The notes under the pieces: generated by a model
What the model saw: only the letters and a program-made list of their open reading frames with translations
Told to the model about the DNA's origin: nothing
Database searches by the model: none
Source of the DNA: Clostridiales bacterium
GTDB taxonomy: Bacteria; Bacillota; Clostridia; Lachnospirales; Lachnospiraceae
DNA: 58,028 nt
Reading direction: 5' to 3'
NCBI GenBank assembly: GCA_021202925.1
Contig: JAJQCD010000005.1
Span: forward strand, 1-58,028
Translations under genes and position numbers: made by a program
Shown: positions 33,215 to 42,296 of the stretch, piece by piece
Layout: every line of letters begins with the position of its first letter
Position numbering within the stretch: position 1 is the first letter of the stretch

Positions 33215-33243
33215 TTGAACTATCTCTCCGATTTTGTTATAAT
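33215..33243 (+). promoter_or_regulatory. Sigma-A promoter of the PBP gene
   Basis: TTGAAC (33215-33220), a 17-base spacer and TATAAT (33238-33243), 24 bases after the XRE stop codon. Confidence 0.88.
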
Positions 33244-33290
33244 GCACAGGGATACGTTTTGTTGAAACGAACCTGCAAAGGAGAGTTTTT

Positions 33291-36146
33291 ATGAATTTAG
33301 GTAAAAACGCGACAGAGAGAAAAATCAAAGCAGCCCACTCCAAAGCGAAAAAATATACGTCCCGTGTATTTCTCTCGTTTTCGAAGACCTGTCTCGTTCT
33401 CTTTCTCTTCTGTTTTCTGGTCCTCGCCAGCCTGGGAGTTGGCATGTTCATGGGGATCATTGACAGTTCCCCGGAACTGAATGTGGACAGCATCATTCCG
33501 ACCGGTTATGCGACCACGATCTATGACAGTGCCGGCAATCTGACCGAGACTCTGGTCACAGAAGGCTCCAACCGGGAAGAAGCGACATACGAAGAACTGC
33601 CGGAAGACCTGATCAATGCGTTCATTGCCATTGAGGACGCCCGTTTCTGGACGCACAACGGCATCGACCTGCGTTCCATTTTCCGCGCCACGGTGGGCAT
33701 GGTAACCGGAGAGAATCTGGGCGGTGGAAGCACCATCACCCAGCAGCTCATCAAGAACAACGTGTTCAATGGCGGCATGGAGACCAGTTTCGGCGCCAAG
33801 CTGATACGTAAGATCCAGGAGCAGTATCTGGCGCTTCAGCTTACGAAATCCATGGATCGAACCCTGATTCTCACCAATTACCTGAATACCATCAACCTCG
33901 GAAACAATTCTCTCGGAGTCAAGGTTGCTGCCCGTCGCTATTTTAATAAAGAGGTTTCCGACCTCACCCTGTCGGAGTGTTCCGTCATTGCCGCAATCAC
34001 TCAGAATCCGTCCCGTCTCAACCCAATCACCGGCCAGGAACGCAACGCAGAAAGGCGTGCAATTATTCTTCAGAACATGTACGAACAGGGTTATATTGAT
34101 AAGGAAGAACAGGAAGAAGCACTGGCTGACGACGTCTATTCCCGTATCCAGCTGGTCAATACCGTCACCAAAGAAAACGCGACTCCCTACAGCTATTTCA
34201 CAGATGAACTGACCCAGCAGGTGAAAGAAGCCCTGATGGAGCAGCTCGGCTATACGGAGACTCAGGCGCACAATCTGCTTTATTCCGGCGGTCTGCAGAT
34301 CTATACAACCCAGGACCCGGACATTCAGGCAATCGTCGACGAAGAAGTCAACGATCCGGATAACTACACCGCGGCCCGTTACTCCGTACAATACCGGCTT
34401 TCTGTCACGCACAGCGATGAGACGACAGAGCATTTTTCGGAGACCGATCTGGAGAACTGGCACAGCAGCGTCCTCAAAGACGGGCATGACGGCCTCTATA
34501 ACAGCGAAGAAGCCGTGGACGATGATATTGCGGCGTTCCGGCAGTATCTGCTGACGGATGACGACACGATTATCGCTGAGACAATCACCAAAATCCTTGA
34601 ACCACAGGTCTCCTTCGTCATTATGGATCAGCATACCGGCGAGGTAAAGGCATTAAGCGGGGGCCGCGGCGAGAAAACGGCAAGCCTGACGCTCAACCGC
34701 GCCACCGGTTCCCTGCGCCAGCCAGGCTCGACCTTTAAGATCATCTCCTCCTTTGCGCCCGCACTGGATGCATGCGGAGCGACGCTCGGGACGGTATACT
34801 ATGACACGACCTATACCGTTGGAACCAAGACGTTCTCCAACTGGTACAGCCAGGGCTATTCCGGTTACTCCTCCATCCGGGACGGCATCATCTATTCGAT
34901 GAATATCGTCGCGGTCCGCTGCCTCATGGAGACCGTAACGCCGCAGCTTGGCGTAGAATACGCGAAGAATTTCGGAATCACTTCTCTGACGGACTCCGAT
35001 TACAACGCCTCCACCGCTCTGGGCGGCCTGACCTATGGTGTGACAAACCTCGAACTGACGGCAGCCTATGCGGCCATCGCCAACGCAGGCGTCTACACCA
35101 GACCGATCTTCTTTACGAAGATTCTCGACCACGACGGCAAAATTCTGATCAGCAGCGAACCGGAGACGCATCGGGTTCTGAAGGACTCCACAGCATTCCT
35201 GCTGACCGACGCCATGGCGGATTCCATGGAATCCAACCGCAAATTCGGCAGCAGCATCAATTCGACCAGCGTGCGCTCGAACATTTCCGGCATGTCCAAC
35301 GCCGGCAAGAGCGGCACAACGTCAAACAACAACGATATCTGGTTCGTCGGCTACACTCCTTACTATACGGCGGGCGTCTGGGCCGGCTGTGACGACAACC
35401 AGAAGCTGACCGCACAAAACGGCGGCACCTCCTTCCACAAGGACATCTGGTGCAACATTATGACCCGCGTACACGAAGGCCTGTCTGATCCCGGATTTGA
35501 AATTCCGGACAGCATCGAAACGGCTCAGATTTGCCGCAAGTCCGGCAAGCTGGTCGTCTCCGGCGTCTGCAACCAGGATCCCCGCGGCGACGCGACCTAT
35601 ACCGAATATTTTGCCAAGGGGACCGTTCCGACTGACCTCTGTGACGTCCATGTGCGGGCGACCGTATGTGGTGTGACCGGGCTTCTGCCCGACACAGACT
35701 GCCCGCAGACGACAACAATCCGCCTGGTTCTTCCATCCGATGCGGGAAGTTCCACGGATGATTCCGCCTACGCGATGCCCGTCCGGCTTTGCACCGGTCA
35801 TACAAACGTCTCAACCGGCGACGAGGAAGACGAAGAGGAGGAACCGGATTCCACATCCGGATCGTCCGGCTACAATACCGTCGGCCCTGGCGTCTCCTCC
35901 GGAACCAGTTCATCCGGTTCCTCCGGCAGTTCGTCCTCCGGCAGTACTTCTTCCGGCAATACTTCTTCTGCACCAGGCAGTACCTCATCCGGCGGCACCT
36001 CCCAGGCGCCCGGCAGTACGTCCTCCGGCGGCGCTTCCCAGACACCGGGCGGCACTTCTTCCGGAGGCACCTCTTCTACTCCCGGCGGTTCTTCCTCCGG
36101 AAGTACTTCCCAGGGTGGCGTCTCATCGACACCGGGCGGCACATAA
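33291..36146 (+). CDS. Class A penicillin-binding protein (transglycosylase/transpeptidase)
   Basis: 951 aa. One transmembrane anchor (about 33-56). The GT51 glycosyltransferase domain has FIAIEDARFWTHNGID and GGGSTITQQLIKN. The transpeptidase domain has the nucleophile motif GSTFK, SMN as SxN, and KSGTT as KTG-box variant. After about residue 860 comes an acidic patch and then roughly 80 residues of Ser/Gly/Thr/Pro/Gln imperfect repeats, an extended surface or wall-spanning tail. It polymerises and cross-links peptidoglycan. AAAGGAG precedes the ATG. Monocistronic, between its own promoter and a terminator. Confidence 0.95.
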   Translation: MNLGKNATERKIKAAHSKAKKYTSRVFLSFSKTCLVLFLFCFLVLASLGVGMFMGIIDSSPELNVDSIIPTGYATTIYDSAGNLTETLVTEGSNREEATYEELPEDLINAFIAIEDARFWTHNGIDLRSIFRATVGMVTGENLGGGSTITQQLIKNNVFNGGMETSFGAKLIRKIQEQYLALQLTKSMDRTLILTNYLNTINLGNNSLGVKVAARRYFNKEVSDLTLSECSVIAAITQNPSRLNPITGQERNAERRAIILQNMYEQGYIDKEEQEEALADDVYSRIQLVNTVTKENATPYSYFTDELTQQVKEALMEQLGYTETQAHNLLYSGGLQIYTTQDPDIQAIVDEEVNDPDNYTAARYSVQYRLSVTHSDETTEHFSETDLENWHSSVLKDGHDGLYNSEEAVDDDIAAFRQYLLTDDDTIIAETITKILEPQVSFVIMDQHTGEVKALSGGRGEKTASLTLNRATGSLRQPGSTFKIISSFAPALDACGATLGTVYYDTTYTVGTKTFSNWYSQGYSGYSSIRDGIIYSMNIVAVRCLMETVTPQLGVEYAKNFGITSLTDSDYNASTALGGLTYGVTNLELTAAYAAIANAGVYTRPIFFTKILDHDGKILISSEPETHRVLKDSTAFLLTDAMADSMESNRKFGSSINSTSVRSNISGMSNAGKSGTTSNNNDIWFVGYTPYYTAGVWAGCDDNQKLTAQNGGTSFHKDIWCNIMTRVHEGLSDPGFEIPDSIETAQICRKSGKLVVSGVCNQDPRGDATYTEYFAKGTVPTDLCDVHVRATVCGVTGLLPDTDCPQTTTIRLVLPSDAGSSTDDSAYAMPVRLCTGHTNVSTGDEEDEEEEPDSTSGSSGYNTVGPGVSSGTSSSGSSGSSSSGSTSSGNTSSAPGSTSSGGTSQAPGSTSSGGASQTPGGTSSGGTSSTPGGSSSGSTSQGGVSSTPGGT

Positions 36147-36153
36147 TATCATA

Positions 36154-36199
36154 TGGAAAGAAAAAGGCTGCGGATCGCTCCACGGCCTTTTCTTTTTCC
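36154..36199. terminator. Terminator between the PBP gene and spoVAE
   Basis: GGAAAGAAAAAGGC (36155-36168) pairs imperfectly with GCCTTTTCTTTTTCC (about 36185-36199). The U-rich 3' arm occurs on either strand, so it can work for both convergent genes. Confidence 0.75.
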
Positions 36200-36245
36200 G
36201 CTGTCACATGCGAAAGAGTCTCCTGCAACCGGCAGGGTTCTGTCG

Positions 36246-36605
36246 TTATTTTTTCATTTTCGGCTGAAACACCAACGCGCCCAGATAACCAAAAATCAAG
36301 GCCGCCGCAATCCCGGCGGAAGCTGCCGTCAGTCCGCCTCTGAAAATACCGAGGAAACCATCCTCCCCCACACCTTTCACCACGCCCTTCCAGAGTGTAT
36401 TTCCAAACCCCAGCAGCGGCACGCCCGCTCCGGCTCCGGCCCATTCTGCAAATGGCTCATAAAGACCCAGACTCCCCAAAATGGTTCCCGACACAACCAG
36501 CAGAACCATCACACGTCCCGGCATCATCTTCGTCCGGTCCAGAAGAATCTGCACCAGCGCACAGATCAGGCCACCGATCAGAAACGCCCTCACAACCTCA
36601 CTCAT
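36246..36605 (-). CDS. spoVAE: Stage V sporulation protein AE
   Basis: 119 aa with four hydrophobic segments. Sequence features of SpoVAE/SpoVAC-family membrane proteins are clear: AFLIGGLICALVQILLD at the start and GFGNTLWKGVVKGVGEDG in the middle, then a Gly/Ala-rich terminal helix pair. SpoVA proteins take Ca-dipicolinate into the forespore and release it at germination. It follows spoVAD by 30 bases with GGAGGG before the ATG, and is the last gene of the split spoVA operon. Confidence 0.93.
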   Translation of the reverse strand: MSEVVRAFLIGGLICALVQILLDRTKMMPGRVMVLLVVSGTILGSLGLYEPFAEWAGAGAGVPLLGFGNTLWKGVVKGVGEDGFLGIFRGGLTAASAGIAAALIFGYLGALVFQPKMKK

Positions 36606-36635
36606 TTCTTTTCCCTCCTGCTGTTTGTCTATTGT

Positions 36636-37656
36636 CTATTCGTCGCATCGTTCCAACACCACTGCGTGTGCGATTCCCGGAATGCTTCGGCCTTCGTTAT
36701 AACTCATACCGGAAAGCAGCGCGCCGGTCGGAAGAAACAGAACCCGCTTCCAGCCGCCATCCCTCATTCGCGGCAAGATCATTGCGCACAGTGTCACCGC
36801 CGAACAGCCGCAGCCACTTCCTCCATTGTGCACATCCTGTTTTTGCCGGTCATAGATTTCCAGACCACAGTCCAGATGTCGGCCGGAAAGGTCATGCCCT
36901 TTCTCTTTGGCAAAATCCAGAAGAATCTTCCGACCGATCTCTCCCAGATCTCCCGTAACGATCCGGTCATAATTGCTCTCATCGACGCCCAGATCAAGGA
37001 AATTCTGCTGTATGGTATCCCAGGCCGCCGGCGCCATCGCGGCACCCATATTCATGGAATCCTTCACTCCGGGATCGATCATCCGTCCCGTTGTCACGCC
37101 CACAATCTGTACACAGGTTCCGGCCGGACGCCTGGATGACAGCGCCACCGCTCCGCACCCGGTCACGGTCCAGGCGGCAGACGGCGCCCTCTGGTTTCCA
37201 TAGGAAAGCGGAAAACGAAACTGTTTCTCCGCTGTCGCGTAATGGCTGGACGCCATGGCCAGGACACGATCCGCATGCCCGGCATCAATGCACATCGCTC
37301 CCAAGCTCAGTGCCTCCCCCATCGTCGAACAAGCTCCATAGAGGCCAAACAGTGGAATCTCCAGATCAACCGTCCCAAACGATGTGGCAATCAACTGCCC
37401 CAGCAAATCCCCGGCAAAAAGATAGCGGACGTCTCTGCGGTGAATCTGCCCTTTTTCCAGCGCCAGATCCGCTGTTCGCTTCTGCATGGCACTCTCTGCT
37501 TCTTCCCAGTTCTCCGCCCCGAACATCGGATCCTTCTCAATCTGATCGATTTCCGGACGCCAGCGGTCCTTCGCCTTCTTTCTGTCCGGCAATCGACGCC
37601 ACTGCCTCCACATAAACCGGTCGTTCCAATATCAGACTCGCTTTTCCCTTCTGCAT
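36636..37656 (-). pseudogene. spoVAD: Stage V sporulation protein AD, frameshifted in this sequence
   Basis: The gene is read in two frames. The first 39 codons, from ATG at 37656 (after GAGGTG), give MQKGKASLILERPVYVEAVA and SIAGQKEGEGPLASG, the family N-terminus, and then hit TGA at 37537-37539. The rest continues in the +1 frame as IDQIEKDPMFGAENWEEAES to the end at 36636, with LYGACSTMGEALSLGAMC around the Cys position of this thiolase-like fold and GGSGCGCSAV near the C-terminus. The total of 1021 bases is one more than a multiple of three; removing one base within about 37549-37558 restores a 339-residue protein of normal length. Either a real mutation or a sequence error. A sigma-G-like promoter lies upstream. 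Confidence 0.88.
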
Positions 37657-37712
37657 AATCTTTCGACACCTCACTTTATCCCGTGGGCCATGCATTTCCC
37701 ACGTTTCTCTTA

Positions 37713-37743
37713 TACCATGCGCCAAACAAAGGCAAATTATACA
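37713..37743 (-). promoter_or_regulatory. Candidate sigma-G promoter of spoVAD-spoVAE
   Basis: On the minus strand TGTATA (37738-37743; consensus TGAATA), an 18-base spacer and CATGGTA (37713-37719; consensus CATACTA). It would let the separated spoVAD-spoVAE pair be expressed in the forespore without spoVAA-C. Confidence 0.4.
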
Positions 37744-37816
37744 TACACCCATTCATCCGCAGCCATCCATGTGGCCAATGGCTATGCATGCAGCGCGTCA
37801 TGCCGTGATTTCCTGC

Positions 37817-37845
37817 TTGACATTTATTTGGCAAAATGGGATAAT
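37817..37845 (+). promoter_or_regulatory. Sigma-A promoter of pckA
   Basis: TTGACA (37817-37822), a 17-base spacer and GATAAT (37840-37845). The leader of about 70 bases shows no structure I can name. Confidence 0.85.
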
Positions 37846-37921
37846 GATGAATGACAGGCATTCGTCCGGTAGCCCGAACGAACGCGTTGCGACATAAAAT
37901 ATGCAGGAGGAATCATACATT

Positions 37922-39535
37922 ATGGCAAACATTGATTTGAGTAAGTACGGCATTACCGGCACGACTGAGATTGTTTACAATCCCTCTTATGAGCAGTTGT
38001 TTGAAGATGAAATGGACCCGAGTCTGGAAGGCTACGAGAAGGGTCAGGTCAGCGAACTGGGCGCCGTCAACGTAATGACCGGTATCTACACCGGACGTTC
38101 CCCGAAAGATAAGTATATCGTCATGGATGAGAATTCGAAGAACACCGTATGGTGGAACACTCCCGAATATCCGAATGACAACCATCCGCTGAGCGAGGAA
38201 GTCTGGGCGACCCTGAAAGGAATGGCTCAGAAGGAGCTCTCCGGCAAGAAGCTGTATGTGATGGATGCGTTCTGCGGTGCGAACAAGGATACCCGCATGG
38301 CAATCCGCTTCATCATGGAAGTGGCATGGCAGGCTCATTTCGTCAAGAATATGTTCATCGTTCCGACCGAGGAGGAACTGGCTTCCTTCGAGCCGGATTT
38401 CGTTGTCTACACTGCTTCCAAGGCAAAGGTTGACAATTATAAGGAGCTCGGACTGAATTCCGAGACCGCAGTTGCGTTCAATATCAGTTCCCGCGAGCAG
38501 GTCATTCTGAACACCTGGTACGGCGGCGAGATGAAGAAGGGTATGTTCTCCATGATGAACTACTATCTCCCGCTGAAGGGCATCGCTTCCATGCACTGCT
38601 CCGCCAACACCGATATGAACGGTGAGAACACTGCCATCTTCTTCGGCCTGTCCGGCACCGGCAAGACCACGCTCTCGACCGACCCGAAGCGTCTGCTGAT
38701 CGGCGACGACGAGCACGGCTGGGATGACAACGGCGTATTCAACTTCGAAGGCGGCTGCTATGCGAAGGTCATCAACCTGGACAAGGATTCCGAGCCTGAT
38801 ATCTACAACGCAATCAAGCGCAATGCGCTTCTTGAGAACGTGACCCTGGATGCCGAGGGTAAAGTCGATTTCGCAGACAAGAGCGTCACCGAGAACACCC
38901 GTGTCTCCTACCCGATCGACCACATCGAGAAGATCGTTAAGAATGTCCGCCCGGTATCTTCCGCGCCGGAAGCGAAGAACGTAATCTTCCTTTCTGCAGA
39001 TGCGTTCGGCGTTCTGCCGCCGGTTTCCATCCTGACTCCGGAGCAGACCCAGTATTACTTCCTGTCCGGCTTTACGGCGAAGCTGGCCGGCACGGAGCGC
39101 GGCATCACCGAGCCGACCCCGACCTTCTCCGCATGCTTTGGTCAGGCTTTCCTGGAGCTGCATCCGACCAAGTACGGCGAGGAGCTGGTCAAGAAGATGA
39201 ACGTCAGCGGCGCGAAGGCTTATCTGGTCAACACCGGCTGGAACGGCACCGGCAAGCGTATCTCCATCAAGGATACCCGCGGCATCATCGACGCCATTCT
39301 GGATGGCTCCATTCTCACCGCTCCGACGAAGAAGATTCCGTACTTCAACTTTGAAGTACCGACCGAGCTCCCGGGTGTGGATCCGAAGATTCTGGATCCG
39401 CGCGACACCTATGCGGACGCTGCTGAGTGGGAGACCAAGGCGAAGGATCTGGCTGCCCGCTTCCAGAAGAACTTCGTGAAATATGAGACCAACGATCTCG
39501 GCAAGTCCCTGGAGGCTGCCGGCCCGCAGATCTAA
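37922..39535 (+). CDS. pckA: Phosphoenolpyruvate carboxykinase (ATP)
   Basis: 537 aa, full length. The kinase P-loop is [11 protein letters not shown]; the metal and substrate region includes [22 protein letters not shown], and [14 protein letters not shown] with the oxaloacetate-binding Arg is near the N-terminus. It interconverts oxaloacetate and PEP; in anaerobes it often works towards carboxylation. The ATG at 37922 follows GCAGGAGG. Codon use is strongly biased, as in highly expressed genes, and unlike its sporulation neighbours. The gene sits on the opposite strand between spoVAC and spoVAD, with its own promoter and terminator, splitting the usual spoVA operon. Confidence 0.97.
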   Translation: MANIDLSKYGITGTTEIVYNPSYEQLFEDEMDPSLEGYEKGQVSELGAVNVMTGIYTGRSPKDKYIVMDENSKNTVWWNTPEYPNDNHPLSEEVWATLKGMAQKELSGKKLYVMDAFCGANKDTRMAIRFIMEVAWQAHFVKNMFIVPTEEELASFEPDFVVYTASKAKVDNYKELGLNSETAVAFNISSREQVILNTWYGGEMKKGMFSMMNYYLPLKGIASMHCSANTDMNGENTAIFFGLSGTGKTTLSTDPKRLLIGDDEHGWDDNGVFNFEGGCYAKVINLDKDSEPDIYNAIKRNALLENVTLDAEGKVDFADKSVTENTRVSYPIDHIEKIVKNVRPVSSAPEAKNVIFLSADAFGVLPPVSILTPEQTQYYFLSGFTAKLAGTERGITEPTPTFSACFGQAFLELHPTKYGEELVKKMNVSGAKAYLVNTGWNGTGKRISIKDTRGIIDAILDGSILTAPTKKIPYFNFEVPTELPGVDPKILDPRDTYADAAEWETKAKDLAARFQKNFVKYETNDLGKSLEAAGPQI

Positions 39536-39548
39536 ACAGACATACGTT

Positions 39549-39582
39549 TCCCCGGGAACCAGACGGCTCCCGGGGATTTTTC
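39549..39582 (+). terminator. pckA terminator
   Basis: TCCCCGGGA (39549-39557) pairs with TCCCGGGGA (39568-39576), followed by TTTTTCC. Confidence 0.92.
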
Positions 39583-39595
39583 CTGTCCCGACACA

Positions 39596-40042
39596 CTACA
39601 GCATCTGCACTGCCCAGTAAAGGATGCCGAGGATCCAGCTTGCAAACACTCCGAACAGAATCACCGGTCCGGCGATGGTGAAAATCTTCACGCCGATTCC
39701 AAAGACATGCCCTTCCGTCCGGTATTCGATGGCGGGCGAGACAACCGAATTCGCGAATCCCGTGATGGGTACCAATGCCCCGGCTCCACCCCATTTGACG
39801 AGCCCCGGATAGAGGTTCCAGCCGGTGAGCAGAACACTCGCCAGAATCAGTTCCAGCTGCGTCCAGGTCTGTGCGGTTTCCTTTTCCATCCCCCAGCGAT
39901 TCATCATCCACATCGTAGACATCTGCCCCAGGGCACAGATCACGCCGCCCACCAGGAAAGCCTTCAGCATATCCTTCCCCAGCGGATTCTTCGGCGTCAG
40001 CTTCTTCACATATTCTCCATACGCTTTTTTGTTTATTTCCAT
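39596..40042 (-). CDS. spoVAC: Stage V sporulation protein AC
   Basis: 148 aa with about four membrane segments. Typical SpoVAC features are PKNPLGKDMLKAFLVGGVIC, KWGGAGALVPITGFANSVVS and IEYRTEGHVFGIGVKIFTIA. SpoVAC is the channel-like part of the dipicolinate transporter. CAGGAG precedes the ATG. It is the last gene before the pckA insertion; its normal partner spoVAD is 2 kb further on. Confidence 0.95.
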   Translation of the reverse strand: MEINKKAYGEYVKKLTPKNPLGKDMLKAFLVGGVICALGQMSTMWMMNRWGMEKETAQTWTQLELILASVLLTGWNLYPGLVKWGGAGALVPITGFANSVVSPAIEYRTEGHVFGIGVKIFTIAGPVILFGVFASWILGILYWAVQML

Positions 40043-40139
40043 TGTTCTCTCCTGTTCTTTCCCATAAAGCCGACCGTCATCCCGGTCTGCCGCATGCCAG
40101 ACACGCGGAAAGGCCGCCGCGCCCCGGCCGGACAGACGG

Positions 40140-40568
40140 TTACGCCGCCATATCGCGGATAAAATAGGTTAATGCGCCCACCAGCTTGCCCAGTGCAAAC
40201 GCCAGAATGACATATTGCAATCCCACAGCCAGATGAATCCGCCGACTGATCACCGGCAGCGCCTTTAGCGTCTCCGCCAGGGACATCACCAGACATCCCA
40301 CAAATATTCCGGTCGCCAGGCCAAATATGGCAAGCAAAACCCGGCCTCCCATATGAATCGGAAATTCATAAAGATCAGACAGGTTCCCGAGCGAACCGCC
40401 GAGTATGATCACGGTTTCATAGAGCAGAACATGCCGTTTCGTCCCAGTCTTTCCGATCAGACGCGGGAAGACCCCGATGATCGCCAGAAACGCAAAGACC
40501 CCTGCGGCGATGACACCGCCCGCCGCAAGACCGGTCAGCACCAGCAATCCCTCACGTAACATCCACAT
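40140..40568 (-). CDS. spoVAB: Stage V sporulation protein AB
   Basis: 142 aa, four or five hydrophobic segments, with the conserved PRLIGKTGTKRHVLLYE and FVGCLVMSLAETLKALPVISRR of SpoVAB. It is part of the Ca-dipicolinate uptake machinery of the forespore. The start at 40568 overlaps spoVAA by 17 bases; an ATG two codons later is an alternative. It lies about 100 bases before spoVAC. Confidence 0.92.
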   Translation of the reverse strand: MWMLREGLLVLTGLAAGGVIAAGVFAFLAIIGVFPRLIGKTGTKRHVLLYETVIILGGSLGNLSDLYEFPIHMGGRVLLAIFGLATGIFVGCLVMSLAETLKALPVISRRIHLAVGLQYVILAFALGKLVGALTYFIRDMAA

Positions 40569-41184
40569 CCTGTTCCTTTCTCCCGTTTTCCTGAATCAGC
40601 GTTTTGCTGATATTGTCCTCATAGAGACGCATTTCCACTTCCAGAGGCGTCGGATCGGTGCTTAACTTCCAGGCCGCAAAATGATTGAAAAACGCCAGAA
40701 TCCCGACTGCCAGGCCGACGGAATAGGATAGTTCCAGAATCGTCGGCCCGGCCGCCTCCTTCCCCATAATGAGCAGATAGACCTCACGGAATACATCCTT
40801 TACGCTGACATCATTGTTGAATGTCATAATCGCGAACGCCGCTCCGCAAAAACAGATCACGCAGACAAATATGGTCTTCATCCACTGCCAGACAACATGT
40901 GGCGGATGCGGCGGCTGATAATCGATGATAAAGTCCACCTTTCCGACATTGTTGACCTGAATCTGCGGATCCAGAGCCTCCAGCTTCCGAATAACCTCCA
41001 GCGCACTCTCCACATAGCGATGATTTCCTTCTTCGCGGATCGTTTTCACCTTCATGGCCCGACACTTGTTCTGGATATTCTGATCCGCGCAGTATACGTC
41101 CGCCACATCCCGGAGACGGACGTCCTGCTCATTCACCTCACTGATTTCTCTCAGATTCAGATACACGGTTTTCGTGCTGCTCAT
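40552..41184 (-). CDS. spoVAA: Stage V sporulation protein AA
   Basis: 210 aa. The N-terminal soluble half (about 1-95) begins with VYLNLREISEVNEQDVRLRD and is followed by two or three membrane segments (about 100-120 and 145-170) and a polar tail. This is the SpoVAA arrangement, first gene of spoVA. It overlaps the preceding small gene by four bases and spoVAB by 17, so the three are translationally coupled. Confidence 0.92.
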   Translation of the reverse strand: MSSTKTVYLNLREISEVNEQDVRLRDVADVYCADQNIQNKCRAMKVKTIREEGNHRYVESALEVIRKLEALDPQIQVNNVGKVDFIIDYQPPHPPHVVWQWMKTIFVCVICFCGAAFAIMTFNNDVSVKDVFREVYLLIMGKEAAGPTILELSYSVGLAVGILAFFNHFAAWKLSTDPTPLEVEMRLYEDNISKTLIQENGRKEQDVDVT

Positions 41185-41393
41185 GCCGGCACTCCATTGG
41201 CCGCCCAGTCATGCCACGCGACATCCAGCGACGTCCCGGCCGTTTCAGATTCCGGAACCGTAATGTCCACCAGCGTCCCCTCCGGCTCACGCTCCGCCGC
41301 ATGCCCGAAAAAAGCATACCAGAGTACGCCGCCGATTGCCGCCAGGCAGGCAATCGCAGCAAACAGCCCGATTCCAAATCTGTGATTTCGCAT
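41181..41393 (-). CDS. Small membrane-anchored protein between sigF and spoVAA
   Basis: 70 aa when started at the ATG at 41393, which AAAGGATGG precedes at a good distance. The frame is open back to 41483 but no better site is seen. A single transmembrane segment (about 8-26, IGLFAAIACLAAIGGVLWYA) leads to an acidic outside tail. The stop overlaps the spoVAA start (ATGA). I do not recognise it. Position within the sigF-spoVA block suggests a sporulation role (inference). Confidence 0.65.
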   Translation of the reverse strand: MRNHRFGIGLFAAIACLAAIGGVLWYAFFGHAAEREPEGTLVDITVPESETAGTSLDVAWHDWAANGVPA

Positions 41394-41510
41394 ATGATCC
41401 ATCCTTTCTTTCCAACCCATCTTCGCAGTTGTTTCCCTGTCAGTATCTCCCCGGCCGGTCAGAATATACGCGAAAACGTTCAAAAAGGCATTTAACCGGG
41501 AAACGACTGT

Positions 41511-42233
41511 TCAGAGCAGTTCCCGCATTCTGCGCAGAATGCGCCGTTCCAGCCGGGACACCTGCACCTGTGAGATTCCCAGATCACCGGCTACCTTTGT
41601 CTGCGTCTGGTTTTCGAAATATCTGCGCATGATGATCTCACGCTCCGATTCCGACAGCTGGCTCATCACCTGCGTAAGCAGCAATCGGTTGAGCATGCTT
41701 TCCTGTGCATCCCGTTCATCCGGCAGACGATCCAGCAGACACAGGTTCGGATCCTCCGCTCCGGGGGCCGACTGGTACAGAGATTCCACCTCCGCCGCTG
41801 CTTCTAACGACGCCGCCACCTCCTCCGGACTGGCTCCTACCTCACGGGCGATCTCAGAAAGTGTCGGCTCCCGCAGAAGACTGCCCGCGAGCTTCTGCCT
41901 GGCCACACCGACCCGCACCGCCAGTTCCCTGGCGGACCGGCTCACGCGGATCATTCCGTCATCCCGCAGAAAACGCCGGATCTCTCCGGTGATCATCGGC
42001 ACCGCGTAAGTCGAAAACTGTACCTCGTATTCCATGTCAAACCGGTCGATCGCCTTAATCAGGCCAATGCAGCCAATCTGAAACAGGTCTTCCGCATCGT
42101 GCCCTCTGCCCGTAAATCTCCGTACAACACTCCAGACCAGTCCCAGATTGCCGGATACCAGCTCATCCCGTGCCTGCCTGTCCCCGCCGCAAGCCATGCG
42201 AAGCAGTCTGTCATTTTCTGTCAAGGGTGCCAC
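41511..42233 (-). CDS. sigF: RNA polymerase sigma-F factor
   Basis: 240 aa. Regions 2.1-2.4 (NLGLVWSVVRRFTGRGHDAEDLFQ...FDMEYEVQFSTYAVPMI), region 3 (ELAVRVGVARQKLAGSLLRE) and the region 4 HTH (NQTQTKVAGDLGISQVQVSRLERRIL) are intact. It is the first forespore sigma factor, held by SpoIIAB until SpoIIAA releases it. The start is a GTG at 42231-42233 after GGCAG, a modest site. It follows spoIIAB by 63 bases. Confidence 0.95.
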   Translation of the reverse strand: MAPLTENDRLLRMACGGDRQARDELVSGNLGLVWSVVRRFTGRGHDAEDLFQIGCIGLIKAIDRFDMEYEVQFSTYAVPMITGEIRRFLRDDGMIRVSRSARELAVRVGVARQKLAGSLLREPTLSEIAREVGASPEEVAASLEAAAEVESLYQSAPGAEDPNLCLLDRLPDERDAQESMLNRLLLTQVMSQLSESEREIIMRRYFENQTQTKVAGDLGISQVQVSRLERRILRRMRELL

Positions 42234-42296
42234 CTGCCATTCCCAATGTCCCGAATCTTTCTCCTTCGTCCCTCGGCAGAAACCTCTATCCCGGCC

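Noticed and set aside
33297-34634. 445-codon frame antisense to the PBP gene
   Set aside because: Shadow frame; the plus-strand PBP motifs are unequivocal.
35850-36146. CRISPR-like or tandem DNA array
   Set aside because: The repetition comes from Ser/Gly codons within the PBP reading frame; no constant repeat with unique spacers.
37913-39163. 416-codon frame antisense to pckA
   Set aside because: Shadow of the strongly biased pckA codons; no start signal or known motif.
37657-39595. Mobile element carrying pckA
   Set aside because: No transposase, terminal inverted repeats or target duplications could be seen on either side.
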